This document shows, piece by piece, positions 19,837 to 33,600 of a stretch of DNA of 64,000 bases. Position 1 is the first letter of the stretch, and each line of letters begins with the position of its first letter. A program made the translations under genes and the position numbers. The DNA lies in the NCBI GenBank assembly GCA_016490735.1, contig JAEMWC010000021.1:2106001-2170000 (forward strand), read 5' to 3'. Source of the DNA: Pachyseris speciosa. Lineage: Eukaryota > Cnidaria > Anthozoa > Scleractinia > Pachyseridae. Under the pieces are notes generated by a model. The model saw only the letters and a list, made by a program, of their open reading frames with translations. It was not told where the DNA came from and did not search any database.

Positions 19837-20040
19837 CAATCTCGTACCCAGAGTCCTCAGGCTCTTTGGCCAGCGGTTAGTCGCCAGGAGAGACTGGAAA
19901 ATCAGAAAATCTGGGGTAAAAGAATGGAAGCCGTCACGGGCCAGCCAATCAAAAAATTTGATTTTTTTTCCATTATCCCAGAGTCTGTCCTGGCGACTAA
20001 CCGCTGGCCAAAGAGCCTGAGGGCTCTGGGTACGAGATTG
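19837..20040. mobile_element. MITE, TIR CAATCTCGTACCCAGAG
   Basis: 204 bp with about 50-bp inverted ends (CAATCTCGTACCCAGAG, then CTCAGGCTCTTTGGCCAGCG, then GTTAGTCGCCAGGA). The whole element can fold into a long hairpin. No clear target duplication was found. Confidence 0.8.
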
Positions 20041-21610
20041 AGTTTAACGATGAAAAAAAGTAAATCATTTTCTTCTAACTTCCGCTTTCAGAACTGGGAA
20101 TAGTTACTCTTTCAAGAAAAGCGCTTTATTTCCGTTGAAGCCTACAAAAATAATATGTCGTGAATTGCTAAATGAGGGATTGCAATCATATTGTTCAATG
20201 TTTAAGTCTTCCCTGGCTCATTTTCGTTTTCTGTCTAAAGTAGAAAATTAATCACCCACTCCATAACACAAAAATTAATTAATCAATAATAAAATAAAAA
20301 GAAGAAAAAACGGCATCATTGATCCAACAGTTTTGTTGCAGAGAGTATATTTATTCATACTAAGATCATTTTGTGCTTTATTCATTCTTTGACATTTCAT
20401 TATTCCAAATAAGTTTCTCACACATCGTAACATCTCACCAGAAACGGCTCAGTTCGACGGCTGAAACTCGACACAGAACGAGTTGCGCCAACACGGTCTA
20501 CTGGTAGTACGCTTCTGTCTCCCCTTTTCCCTCTACCATTCTTGATGTATGGTCATGTATGGAAGCATGTTTTGAAGCATATAAAGAAATTCTCTGCAAC
20601 TGAAAACAAAACAAGTGTAAACGCTTATAACTACATGATGTAGCTATAGACTTTGAATCATCAATTGCGCGGCCATTATCGCCTTTAAAATCTCTTTTCA
20701 TCAGCCTCAGATTTTCTCGTTTGAAATTAAGCAACAGCGGATCGCAATTTTAACCTGCTCTTCATACCTCAACTAACGGGAGAGGATTACTTTGGGGTTT
20801 GATGTTGAATGCCTCGTCATTTCGTCTTTTATCTAACTCCGCGATAAGCGGCGACTGTGAGTTGACAGCTTATGTTTTCAAATTAAAATCGTTTGGATTT
20901 TCAGTTGTTTGAAATGCTTTTCGTGACAAACACAGCCGCGAGCGAGAAGAACATTTTCTTTGCCGTTCATACACATCGTGTTTTCACCGTATCGGATAGT
21001 CGGGTCGCGATAATCCCGATTCTGCCAGTGAACTCTTTGTCCCGTCCCGACTTTCTGATTGATGCTATCCCTTGCAAATAGCCACTGTTTCATTTCATTT
21101 CATTTCATTTTATTGTTTTCTCCATTCAGATTATGTTAAGGATTACCACTGTTAGGGTAAGCGAGATTGTCTTCAGGGGCATCTTTTGAGAGATTCATGT
21201 TTAATATTATAAACAAGCAGTGGTAATTATTGCCAAAACACTGCAGGTGAAAAATTTTACTTCCGTGCTTTCTCAGAGGAGAGGGATTGGATATGGTGCG
21301 TCAGGACTTCCCTTAACCTCAAGTTTTTGATTTAGTGGGTGAATTTTTGGATCCATTTTAAATCTTCAGAGTCGTTTAACCACACCACTTGGCTTACTAA
21401 TAGCAAATAATTAAAAAAACGGATACAGTATTGTCAACAACTTGGGTCACCTTACCCATCCCGAGAGAAAAGATGTAGTCACGGTTGCGAGGTTACGAAC
21501 AAAGGCGCCATATTTGAAGATACATGCAAACAAATTAATGCTATTCAAATGATAGTTCGTTACCGTACAGGACTTCTCTGCCAGACCACTGCGGCTTGAT
21601 CGGAAAGAAA
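20041..21610. other. intergenic, upstream of the coiled-coil gene
   Basis: It holds an (ATTTC)n short array at 21090-21110 and otherwise no feature. The promoter of the gene starting at 21611 should be in the last few hundred bases, but no motif is distinctive enough to name. Confidence 0.35.
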
Positions 21611-24600
21611 ATGTCACGGAACGTATATTCTACGGCCCAGGTGCCTGAAGTTCACGATGAAAGCGTTGCAACTACGTTAAAAGTGATAATGGACGTGCTG
21701 AAGGTAATGCGACATGTCGGTTGAATTTTATCTCAAGCGTCGTTCTAAGACTATATTTTGTATTAAACCGCTAACACACTAATTACCAAGGCTTTCAAAG
21801 CTTTAATATCCCTAACGTTTTTGGTCATTGTTGGGAGTTTAGCGGTATAAAGGGGCTAATTCCAGTCGCTGTTAAAATGATAAATCGTGATCTTAGATTG
21901 GAATTTCGCTTCGCTCTCGCGAGATCAAACGTTCTCGAAACCCCAAAGCGTCTTGTGTACATTCCAATATTGTTTACACTGCTCCAAAACACTGCCGTAT
22001 TTCAATATCAACTTGCGGTTTTTTTATTATGGCTATTATTTTTATTATTTCTTATTTATAAAAAAAATTCCATTGATCAATTGATAAAAATGATAGCAAA
22101 ATATCAATTTGGATTAAGCTTATATGTATGCATATAAGTTTAGAACTGAAATATAGGGCTTAAAATAAATCGGTTTTATCAACAACAACAGTCGCAACTA
22201 ATATTACATATTCAAATACATTTATTCCTGCTGCGTTTGTTTGCACACAAACAGCTGTATATACATGTGTTCCTCGAACTGAAAACAATAATTTCCATTT
22301 GAACTTTGAATTCATCCTGAATTTTCGAGGGAACAAATGTTTGAAATATTTTTTATGATGTACACTGTACTATAGAGGGTAATTGTGAAGTTTCTCACTT
22401 TTAGAATATAATTTTATGTGATTCACCGATACAATTCTCTAAAGAAGCAAAGACATTTTTGAAACAGGCCAGCGTCACTTAGATATGTATATATGTTAGT
22501 TGTAGGTAAACACTATAGTCGGGTAAAAGTTTTTAATCAAAGTTAAATTTCAACGCCCTTTGTCTCCTAGTAGCCCTCGAGTAATTACAATACGAAAAAC
22601 GTAGGACTAAGAGACAAAGAAGATTGATTTTCAACCTTGGTTAAAAAGTTTCCCTTCAAGTTACATGTGTGGAGGTGAGGGAGACATTAGGCATCACTGC
22701 CCAGTCTCACTCCCATTCTGTCACTTTTTCTTGAGCTCTGGTTAATAATAATTATTATGTTAAATAATTTGTTATTGATTATTGATTAATCAAGTGTTGT
22801 GTTTGCAATTATTATTACCTGCATTTCCCTCAGTAGTTAAAACATCACAAACTACTAAATTAAAGCCGCGGCTACACGAACGATTTTTTGCTTGCGATGG
22901 TGATGCGATTTTTTTAAAATTGTTGCGTCACCAGCGCACAGTGAAAATCACCCGTGTAGCCACCCTCGCACAGGTGATGCGACAGCTCAAAAAATCGCAG
23001 AAAAAGAATCGCGAAAAATTAAACTCATTCAATTTCTCGCGATTTTTTTCTTGCGACGTTCAAGGGTGGCTACACTTGCGATTTTCATCGCGCGCTGGTG
23101 ACGCAACAAAATTGAAAAAATCGCATCACCATCGCAAGTAAAAAATCGCTCGTGCAGCCGCGGCTTAAGAGGCATTATAATTCTTTTTTGTTACAAGTAC
23201 TTTCTGCATTGTCAGTTGCTTCTCCTGGCATTGTGACTGAATGTAGCTTTGTTTAAACTACACTAGACTGGTCTTAATCCATCCCTTGAAAGGGAGATGT
23301 CATCAAGATAAAGGAGTTCTTGTTCTCACCACATGGTTTACTGTGAGTTTGTAGACTACAGTACATAATTATAACATTTTCCTTGTTATGTTCCAGTCAC
23401 ACGAAGGCTCAATAAAGGAACTCCGTCATGTGCTAACATCCCGTGGAAGTGAGTCTGAAAAACTGCAAAAAGTACATGTACCTCCCCTTTCAAATGTAAG
23501 TAGAAGTTTTACACTGTAGCTATTAGTTGTTGATCGATACTGTAAATGTAAATGGTAACTGTTATGTGAAATTTAATAATTATGCCAACTGCCGTTTCTG
23601 GTCTGCAGTCTCCAATTATGACCCACATTTGTTACTAACAATAATTAATTTTATTTTAATAAATAAAATGAGATACACCTGTAATTGTAGTAGTTGTGGT
23701 TGATCTACCCAAACTCCTCATGTCAGTTGCACAAAGAAATTCTTCATAGGTGGTCTCAACAGTCTCAACATTTCGGCTAAGGCTATGTCCAATTTCAGTA
23801 AAGAAAATATTTAATAATTCAGCAACGTCTTCTTGACTCTGCGATTTTTGGCTTTGGTATTGTCAGTATTTCATTTATGACAGTTTTATTTGACTTACGA
23901 GATGTCAGTCCGTTGACCGTTTTTGTTGATCTTTAGCAGTCAGCTATTAAAAGCAATTTTATAGTAGGCCTTTTTAGCAGACTTGATTTCCTGATTTACT
24001 TGATTTGTTTTGTTTTTCGAAATTGGCTCCTTGTGGACGGATCTCTGGTTTTAATAGCTTTCCTCTTAAGCTGGTCTCTGAAGTTCATCCGCTTTTTTAA
24101 TACGGTTGCCGACTATTAATCCAAGGAGACTTGATGGGCCACATGTGTTTAGTCTTCAATGGGGCATGTCTATCACAAACACTTATAAATAAATCTCTCC
24201 TTTTTTCCCACATATTATTGGGGTTGTAAAATTCTTTAACATCCTCCAAGGGTTGTGTGAAAATGTCATTTTGAAAATTAGTGGAGTTAAAGTGTTTAAG
24301 TTGCCTATAATTAATTAATTCCTTTTTGAAGGAGTGGGAATTGAAATTGTATAAAAGAAGTTGGGACGTGGGGGTCAAACTGTGTCACCCATCTGAATAC
24401 AGTACAGTGTCTTTTAAAATGAAAATAGTATAATTTGCCATTTGTTTTATGTACTAGATTCATCCAATGAATGGACATGTTGAGGAACCAATCAGGGACA
24501 TAGATGACGTTCCAGACAACCAATCAGAAGTGTCGTCGATTGTTTCCAGTCATACAGAGTACCATGAGCTACCGACACGGTCTACAATAATCAACAGCAC

Positions 24601-27600
24601 TGGTGCAAGTGGCAGTGAAGCATTTCCTCTCGCTGACATGAGCCATGACCACCTTAAAACTACAGGTTGGTTTAAAAAGGGCCCACCAAGGAGTTGAAAT
24701 TTCTCTAAATTTTCTTTACTTTGGTCTGCAGACTGGTTGTTGTGTCAGAAATTTAGAGTTAGATTTGAGCACACATTTTGTGATTTGAAGGCCTGTATTC
24801 AGAAAATTTCATTGTAATAAATTTAAAACTGAACTACTGAAATGTGAAAGATTTGTTTATTTTATGAATTAGCCCAAACTAATGAAATCAGCCGTGCATT
24901 AGTTCCTTGTTTGTTTCTGTTTCTTGCGGTCTGGGGAAAAGTCAGAAGCTAAATAATTGAATTCCAGCCTTAAGGCCACAAAAGACACAACAACAAATAC
25001 AACAAATAAACAAATAAATGAATGAATAAATAAATAAATAAATAAGTAAATAAATAAAGTGCAAAAAAAGCAGTGCAACTTTGGGTTCAGTATTTTAAGA
25101 AAAGTTGGAGGAAACACGTTACTGTTCATTCAGCCATATCGGTGTTGAAAATTTTGTTCTAGCGTTGATATCTTTTACAATGTCAAATTGATTACAGCAG
25201 TATACCTTTTGTCCGTACAGGCACCTTTGACATAAAAGTCGGAAATTATCTGGGGGTCAAGTTATTACAGATGTAATTGTTAAGAATGTCGTAGAGAACC
25301 ACACGTCTACCAATCGCCCCCTATCTATAATTTTACAGCTCATAATAATACAGCTAATAATAATTTTGATAATTCCCAGCAAAATGTAGCAATAACCATA
25401 CAGCTCATTTTCAATTTTAGCGTCCAGTACTAATGGCTTCACAAGTACTCCGTCAAAACCGTCTCCTTTTGCCCGCCAACTCTTCCCTGTAAGAACTTCC
25501 TCATTTGATACCACACCCAAGCTGGACCTGTCTACAGTGTTAGCAGATGATTTTCAAGGTACATCAGTTTTTGAACAGGTGTAAGAGAATAACTATTCTA
25601 GTTCTAACACGCTTAAGTTAAACGTTTATTCAATACTAAATACGATTGCTAAGATACGCGTACGATTAATTGCTACAGAAAGAAAACAAAACGAAATGCG
25701 TTATACGTTACAAATACGCAAAGTACAGACAGAAAGAACATAATGATTAACAACATAATGGTACAAAAATTAAGTAAGAGACAAATGTTGTTTGATTCCC
25801 AGGACAGAAATGAAATATGCAGAAAACACATTTACCGTTGATTTATCATTTGTCGGCATACAAGACATCCTGTACAAGATGTGGCAACAACAACAGGAGC
25901 CTTTACCGCATGGATTATTTCCATAATTTACCCAAGATTATAGATTATTCAGACCCCCCCCACCCCTCCCCACCCCCCTGCCCCCCTCTAGAATTGCTGC
26001 TCGTGTGTTCATGAACATGTGATAAAGTGCCAACAGCTATAATGTAGACTGCGATTCTAGGGATTTGTAAACCTAATAGTTTGCGGTCATACATGCTGTA
26101 GTTCGATCAGCTGTAATGTAGACCCGGTTCTGGGGTTGGTTTGCGGCCTTAGTACTTAGTTTGCGGTCACCTAGTCACAGCAGGTTCCAATGTGGACTAC
26201 ATTCTGAGGTTACATTGTGGTCTGCAGTCTGTGAATTCCCGCGAACAGTGATCTACTGCAGTCTAATTGCTTTTATTTTTAACTTAATTAACGAAAGGTA
26301 AAGTCCAGCCATCATCTAGCCAGCCTTATACCCTACACACACCGTTAATGAAGCCGAGCATGGCCACTGGAGTGCACAAATACAGCCCATCCCCCATTGC
26401 TGGGTATTCCGGTAAGTTGTCTTTGGATCGTTCATTTGAGACTGTGCTAGGTACTCCTATTCCAATTTAGGAATAAAAAAAAATCAAGCTCTATTAAGCC
26501 CCCCGGGGCTTCTTTAATTTCAGGTCTCATTAACAGGGGGTTGTGGGGGGGGGGGGGGGGGTGGGGGATTTTTAGCGAGGGAGTGGGCTTATTTCAAATT
26601 TTAATCACGTTGTTTTTGTCTTGAAATAGTTTTTGTACAAAACTCGAACAACTGCAGTGAAACTATTTCATAAAGAGCAGTAAACAGTATTATGTGTTTG
26701 AGTGTATATTTGTTTAAAAACATACCCACTGGACCGCATGAAGTGGATTTCGTAATAGTGAATAGAAGAGACTTAAATTACAAAATCTCGTGTCCTAAAG
26801 GGGCGGGGGGGAGGTTATTAGAGATGGGGGACTAATTTCAAAAACCGACTTCCAAACGGGAGACTTATTAGAGAAGGGTGCGGTATGTTTTCAAAAATAT
26901 TAAACACGCTTTCTGAATAATCTGAAAAAACAGGATATCCTCTTCGCAATGAACCTTATAGAGAAGCGCACAGAATAGTCTGGAATGAGTGTTCGAGCCT
27001 GAACGCGCTTTCCTTTTGTAAGGAAAACCCGGTTCCGGTGGTACATCAAATGGAACTCATGGAACAGACTTTTCCTCTGTCCCACTAGTTCCATTCCCCT
27101 TGATGAATTTAACGCGCGGTTTGGTGCTGTGTTTGCTCGGGTAAACATGTCGGCCTTCATTAAAAATATCGCCTACTAGATTTTCTAACAGGAGTGAAAA
27201 TCCGGCTGCCATGTTTGTTATTGTAAATCATAGTACCCAGTCTCTTAACGAGTAACTCAGTGTAAAAGGAACAAGCTCGTCTCGTTCCATTTTGATTGTC
27301 TGAGGAAATTTGACCTGTCCCTTTTATCAGAAAATTCTCCCCGGTTTTTTTTTCCTAACTTCCGGTGCCACGTCACTGGCTGGCGGTCCGCGCAGGATTT
27401 TGGCGCCAAAACTTGTCTGAAATAACGCATATTCAGCGTATTCCGAGCATTAAACATATTCTGTTAATTCTGTTCATTCTTCCATTGGGGCAGGATAGTG
27501 CTATTCCGTTCACTCCAAAAACAGGGTTTAAGTCCCAAAAGAACAAGAATACTGTATGTGCCAAGTATTCCTATTCCTAATACACCATTTTGCTAATGAT

Positions 27601-30600
27601 CAGTTCCTGTTGAATTGTGGGTAGATCCAGTCCTTTGTGGGGGCAAACGGTCAAAATTACAATTGCAATGATCTATTATTATAAATCTACGAGCATTCTA
27701 TTACGAATGCCGTTCTCTGATTGGCTGTGGAGCTAACAGGAAAACCTACTGGTTTATTTAGCTTCCTAGCTTGCCTATTGTTTTTATTTAGTTTACATTA
27801 ACATATTTTGTAAATTTTGTAGATTGTAATTAAAAAAAAAAAGTATACATCGATAAAAAGAACTCTCGCAAATAAGCTTTCGACTAAGAACGATGAACCC
27901 TATGCCAGTGTTATTTCCTGGCTTCGAATACAGCTTTCACTTGCTATATTAAGAACTGTACATAGATGCGTCAGAGGTTCTAGATATCCATTCAAATCAC
28001 GCGAGGTCTCAGAAGACTTCACTCTCACTGCAGCTGGTCTACAGCTGTATTCATAATTTCAGACCTAGATTTTCTAAGCTCAATTAAGTGCTTTTTAAAA
28101 TCAACAGGAATTGTAAATAGGATTTTAATAGTTACCATTGTTTGTCACATATCTAGTTTTTAATTTGCTAACAATACGATATTTATTCAAATTGATTGTA
28201 AAAAGGATTTTAATAGTTAGTTTGTTATTATTATATTCATATAAACAATACTCATATAATTATGAATATCATTTTTTAGCATTCTAGTAGATCATATACT
28301 GTAAATTTAAGATTGTTTGAGAATTTGTTAATAAAGATTATTATTATTATTAATAAAGATTATTATTATTATTACTACGCTACTCGCTATCTATTCTGTG
28401 ATAGACAGTGAGTAGCTGCTGTCAACAAAATGGTGGCCGCTTCTCCGCGGTGTCTGCGTGGAGGATTTACAATAGATAATTTACTTTTTTAGTTTTGAAC
28501 GACTAGTAGATTTATACTAAAACAATTAGATTATTCGCTCTCGATTTCTATTCGTGGTAGCTGATTCGGGCATCGCCCTCAGCAGCTATCACGCAAAAGA
28601 AATCTCGAGCTCATAATCTATTTGTTTAATAGTCTCGAAAAACGCGCCCGTAGTATAATCCTCTTTCAAATGCAAATTTGAGTCCTTACCAACGTGCAAA
28701 AGATTGGTTTAAAATTGAAATGTAAGGCGAGCCTTTTTGTGAAAGTACACTTTGTTCTAGTGCTCTTTCGTTATGTGTAACTTGCGTCTCCGCCTGATAC
28801 GTTTGTGCTTTTTCTTACAGTTGGTGCTCTTAACACGAAGATTCAGTTGCTTGAAAGTCAAGGTTGGTTGTATCGATGTAGAAGTTTTTCTCGCCATGTG
28901 TATCATGCACTTTTTAGTGACTGGCAGAACCTTTGTCTCGGGCACATACTCTCTGGGCTTCTCTCTCTGGGCTTCTCTCTCTGGGCTTCTCTCTCTGGGC
29001 AACTAAAACAGCTACTGACAATAGGTTAAAAAACAAAGAAACAAACGAACTCCGCAAACTGAACGAACAAGCGAACAATTAACAAATAAACAAACAGAGA
29101 CACGAACAATCAAACAAACGAAAAAACAAAAAACAAAAAAAAAGAAGCAAATAAACAAACAAACAAACAAACAAGAAGGGCTGCAAACAAACACGTGAAC
29201 AAGGAAATAGGCAAACAAGCATTTAAAGGAACTAGGAAGTAAGTGAACAAGCAGTCAAACTTTTATTGTTTCTTCTTGTAATCCCTCTAGTGTCAGAGTG
29301 GGGAGATATTATTGATGAAATGTCAGACCGCATGGCCAACCAGCCCTCGCTTATCAGAAAATTTGCCAAGGAAAGGTATACTAAGACCGATGTTGACGTA
29401 AAACCATATTGCTTGTCTTAGACAGTGTAAAATAGGTCGTTTTCTCGGGGCTTTTATCCTTCCGCTGGGCTCTGTCCACTCCTATAAAGGATTAATTTAA
29501 TTTATTTTTATTTTATGTCATCTCTCGCTGCTAATGTTTGGGCCATGAAACCGAGCTACAGCTGGCAAAAAGGGTTGTTTTTTCATGCAATCAACGAATA
29601 CTAAGAGAATTCAAAGGGGTAAGATTGTTTTTTTTTTTGCTTTCTTTAATCATCATTGTAAACTTTTCCTTGCGCTTTTAGTACTTCAGATAAAGTCAGT
29701 TATCGGCAACATACAGAAGATCTAGAAGTGCTGGAAAGGAAGCTGTCCAAGAGAATTGACGACAAGGTAGCAACTTCAATTTCTATATATCTAATTGCTT
29801 ATAAGTTTAGACGACTTGTTTCGCGACCACTAGGCAAATCCCAATGGGCTCTGCCTGTTACAAGAGGTGTGTGTTACGCCACAAAATGTAATAATCGCCA
29901 CAAAATGTAATATTAACGCAAAATGTAATAAAAATCGCCGCAAAATGTAATAACATTGACTCAAAATGTAATAAAAATGTCAACACAAAATGTAATAACT
30001 TTTCAACGCAAAATAAAATAACTTTTCTAACGCATATTGTAATAACGCAAAATGTAATAACTCTCGAACGACATCTCGATATCTCGGTCAACGTTATCCT
30101 AACGTAGGTGAATTCTATTATTTGGTTCAATTTGTAATTGGTGTACAGGCGGGATTAGTCGGAATCAGGTGGTACATCGGGTTGCAACCCCTTCATACTT
30201 TGACAATCTTCAACTCCAAAGATCAAGACATATGTTTCGAATATGCACCGCGTTGTTATTGAAGGGTGTGGTTATTGGAATATATGGGTACAGTCATTTC
30301 TCGCCTCATTCCTCGCGAACCGGAAGTTTCAGTTACGCTCAAGACACTGTTGCCTTGTTAAGAGCGTCTACGAACGTATAACAACGGAAGAAATAAATTC
30401 TGCTGTTAGCCTGTCTAAATGCCGTTAGTTGTCCGTTATGATGAGGGTGAGAACAGTAGAACTGCACTGTCAGGACCGGGACATGTGTCGGTAAGTCTGC
30501 AAAAGCAAGAGTTTGTCTGTACGTTTTGAGTTAACTGTACCCATATATTTCAATCACCACATCATTCAGTAACAACGCGGTGCTTATACAAAACATGATC

Positions 30601-33600
30601 TCCGGAGTTGAAGATTATGAAAGTATGACGGGGTTACAACCCGATATTCCACCTGATTTCAATCCACAGAGCTTTCAAATTGAAAGCTATTGCACAATTT
30701 TTTTTTCGAAACAAAACCTGTACACCAAATTGAAAGAAATATTCAATTCACCTACATGTCACAGTATTACCTATGTTAGGATAACGTTGGCCAAGTCATA
30801 ATACTGATTTAGAGATATCGTACATGTCGTTCGAGAGTTACTACATTTTGCGTTATTACAATATGTGTTAGAAAAGTTATTACATTGTGCGTTGAAAATA
30901 TATTACATTTTGTGTTGACACTTTTATTATATTTTGCGTCAATGTTATTACGTTTTGCGTTAATATTACATTTTGTGGCGTACGTAACAGGTGTGGTCCA
31001 ATTTAATCTGAATCCTTTTTCAATAGAATCACGCTAAGTACATGGCATGCTAGCACAGAGAATGTACGCTCTTCTTTGGGCGCCTCCCTTTTGGAACTCT
31101 TCTGGTTATTTTTGTTCTGGTCCTGGAATAAGACAAGACACGGAATAAATTATAATTTTCTAGAAGAACTCATATTCTAAAACGAAATGCCTTTAGCAGA
31201 GGCTAGGACCCAAATGGATGCAACGATACAAGATCTTGTGACTGGAAGACGTCTAAGTAGGGATGGATAACCTTTCCCTGCTAGCAGAGGCCTCTTTTCC
31301 TTATATTTAGTCTGTGTGGTCGCGGTTTCTTAGCGACCGAACCATCAAGTGATGTTTTTAGCACGTGATTAAATGACAAATAATACATGGAGCAGGCGTT
31401 TTAAAACCTCCGTCCACGAACTCGGACGGCGGCTTAATCAAAGACCGTTTCGACCAATGGCAGAGGCCTCTTTTCTCCAGCACGCTGAATGCAAGGAAAA
31501 GAGGCCTCTGCTAGCAGGGAAGGATAATCTCTAATGTACTGTATATTTTGTGTCACTTTTAAACGAATTTCGGTGGATTAAGCGCAAATGGCAATTTTCT
31601 GTTTAGAATTTGGCTTTTACATGTACTCAGTCGCCGTGGCTGTCGCTCCTGTCGGTATTGCTGTTGTTTTAAAGGTGGCGGTAATAATTCTAACATAGCA
31701 GTACTGTGTGCGAACGTCTGGCTTCTTCTCCATCAAAAAATAAATTAAGAGAAAGTTTTAATTTATTTAAACTAAAACGTGTTTGCTTGATTTAAATATG
31801 CAGTTTGCAAGCCTTGATCGTAAAATTATTGAGCTCTACGACGATTTGATGAGTCAAGTAACCAACATACCGGCTTCAAAAGGTAAGGTAATTCACTGCT
31901 GTGAATTTTACTAGTTTTGAGTACAGCGGGTACCGAGTGCCACCCAGGTATCTCAGTTAAGATCACCGCATTGCTGAATGAAAGGTCGCGTGTTCTAACC
32001 CTGGAGCGCACCACTAGCCAGGATCTGACTTTGCGCTCGGCATCTGTCTCAATTCACATTATTGCGTCATTGGGCAACGACGTTAAGCCGTTGGCCTTAT
32101 CTCCTTCACTTCCACGCGTAAAAACTGAAAGGGGACCTAAAAGAACCCACGCACTGAACGCAAAGAGTAGGATAGCTAGTTTCCGGTGCTGCCTAGACTG
32201 CAAGTAATCTCTAATTTCGCGAGCGATGGATTGTGGGGCGAGCGAAAGACACGCGCGAGCGCCAAGTTGCTAATTTTCGGCGCTTCCCTCGCGTCGCGCC
32301 TCCTCGCAACTTTGCGCGAGCGCGTCTTTCGCCCGCCCTACAATCCATCGCCGAAATTAGAGACTACTCGCAGTCTGTCTCACTACACCTTTACGACTGT
32401 GTGTTTGCTGGGCGATGGTCTGACCGCCTGTCCCTGCAAAAGCCTCAGTTGGACAACACTGATATGGCTTTTGCCCCTATGCACCTGTTAGGAGTGGAGT
32501 GGCCTTAGGAGGTACAAAGTGGCCGAAACCGGAACTGCCGTCGTTTTGTTTTGTGTGGGTGTGTTTTAAGCAAATTCAGTGACCTAGTGAATACAACTAC
32601 CGAGAAAATTGGTGTTCTGTCGCTTTGTATTTTTTGGTGAAATTGCCAACTGGTTCTTGTTCCTTTTTAACAAAGACACTGTAGAGAAAGGGGCAGGAAA
32701 ACCAGATACTTCAGGGAAGCGTAGCTCCGAAGTGGATCCACTTACAGATCAGGTTAGATCAGTACTAGAGAGCCTAAGCAACGACTTCGGCAACGGCGAG
32801 TAGAAAGCCACAAAACGACGTTTCACACTTTGGTACATTTCTTTGTCGTCCTCTTCAAAGCGGCAGCGTGAAATGAACAAATTCAAGGTTTTGTGGAGAA
32901 TGTGAACGCAAAACGGTAACTATCTCTTTCTGTTCTTTACTTCAACGCCGCTAATACTGATTTAGCTCTGTCATATTTTACAAGATGAACAAGTCTGAAA
33001 AGTCGTCAAAGAGTTACTGGCAATAATGAGAAGTAATGTTTGAAAATGTCGTTTTCGTTGCCGTTGCCGTCACGGTTGCTTAAGCTCCGTATTAGTCAGT
33101 TATTGTTTTAGGTTCGTCTCTGCACCACACAAGCTCCAGAAGCCAAGAGATAACTTTGATCGTGTGAAAAGCACCTCGAGTGTCTTATCTTTGGAAGCGA
33201 TGGAGAGCCAGGCGGCATATGAGCTCGATATTCCTATCGCGTGATAGCTGATGCAGGGGCAGATCGAATAATCTAGTAATTGTTTTAGTATAAATATACT
33301 AGTCGTTCAAACCTAAACAAGTAAATTACATGTATCTAAATCCTTCTCGCAGACACTTGAAAAACGCGAAGAAGCGGCCGCCATTTTGTTGACAGCGGGT
33401 ACTCACTATCTATCACAGATTATAGTTCACTAAATTTTCTCCGATTCTTATTGGTTTAAACTGATCACGTGACGCGATAGTGTTCATTCGCGGAGAGACA
33501 CTATCAGCCCATAGTGGCCGTCCGAGGAAAATACCCGGATGGATAGTAGTCGTCCGTGAAAAATTTTCGCTACTAAACAAGCGTTTTGAAGTGTTTTTGA

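Noticed and set aside
26545..26561. Telomere-like G repeat
   Set aside because: It is a plain run of G with one T after it, with no TTAGGG periodicity.
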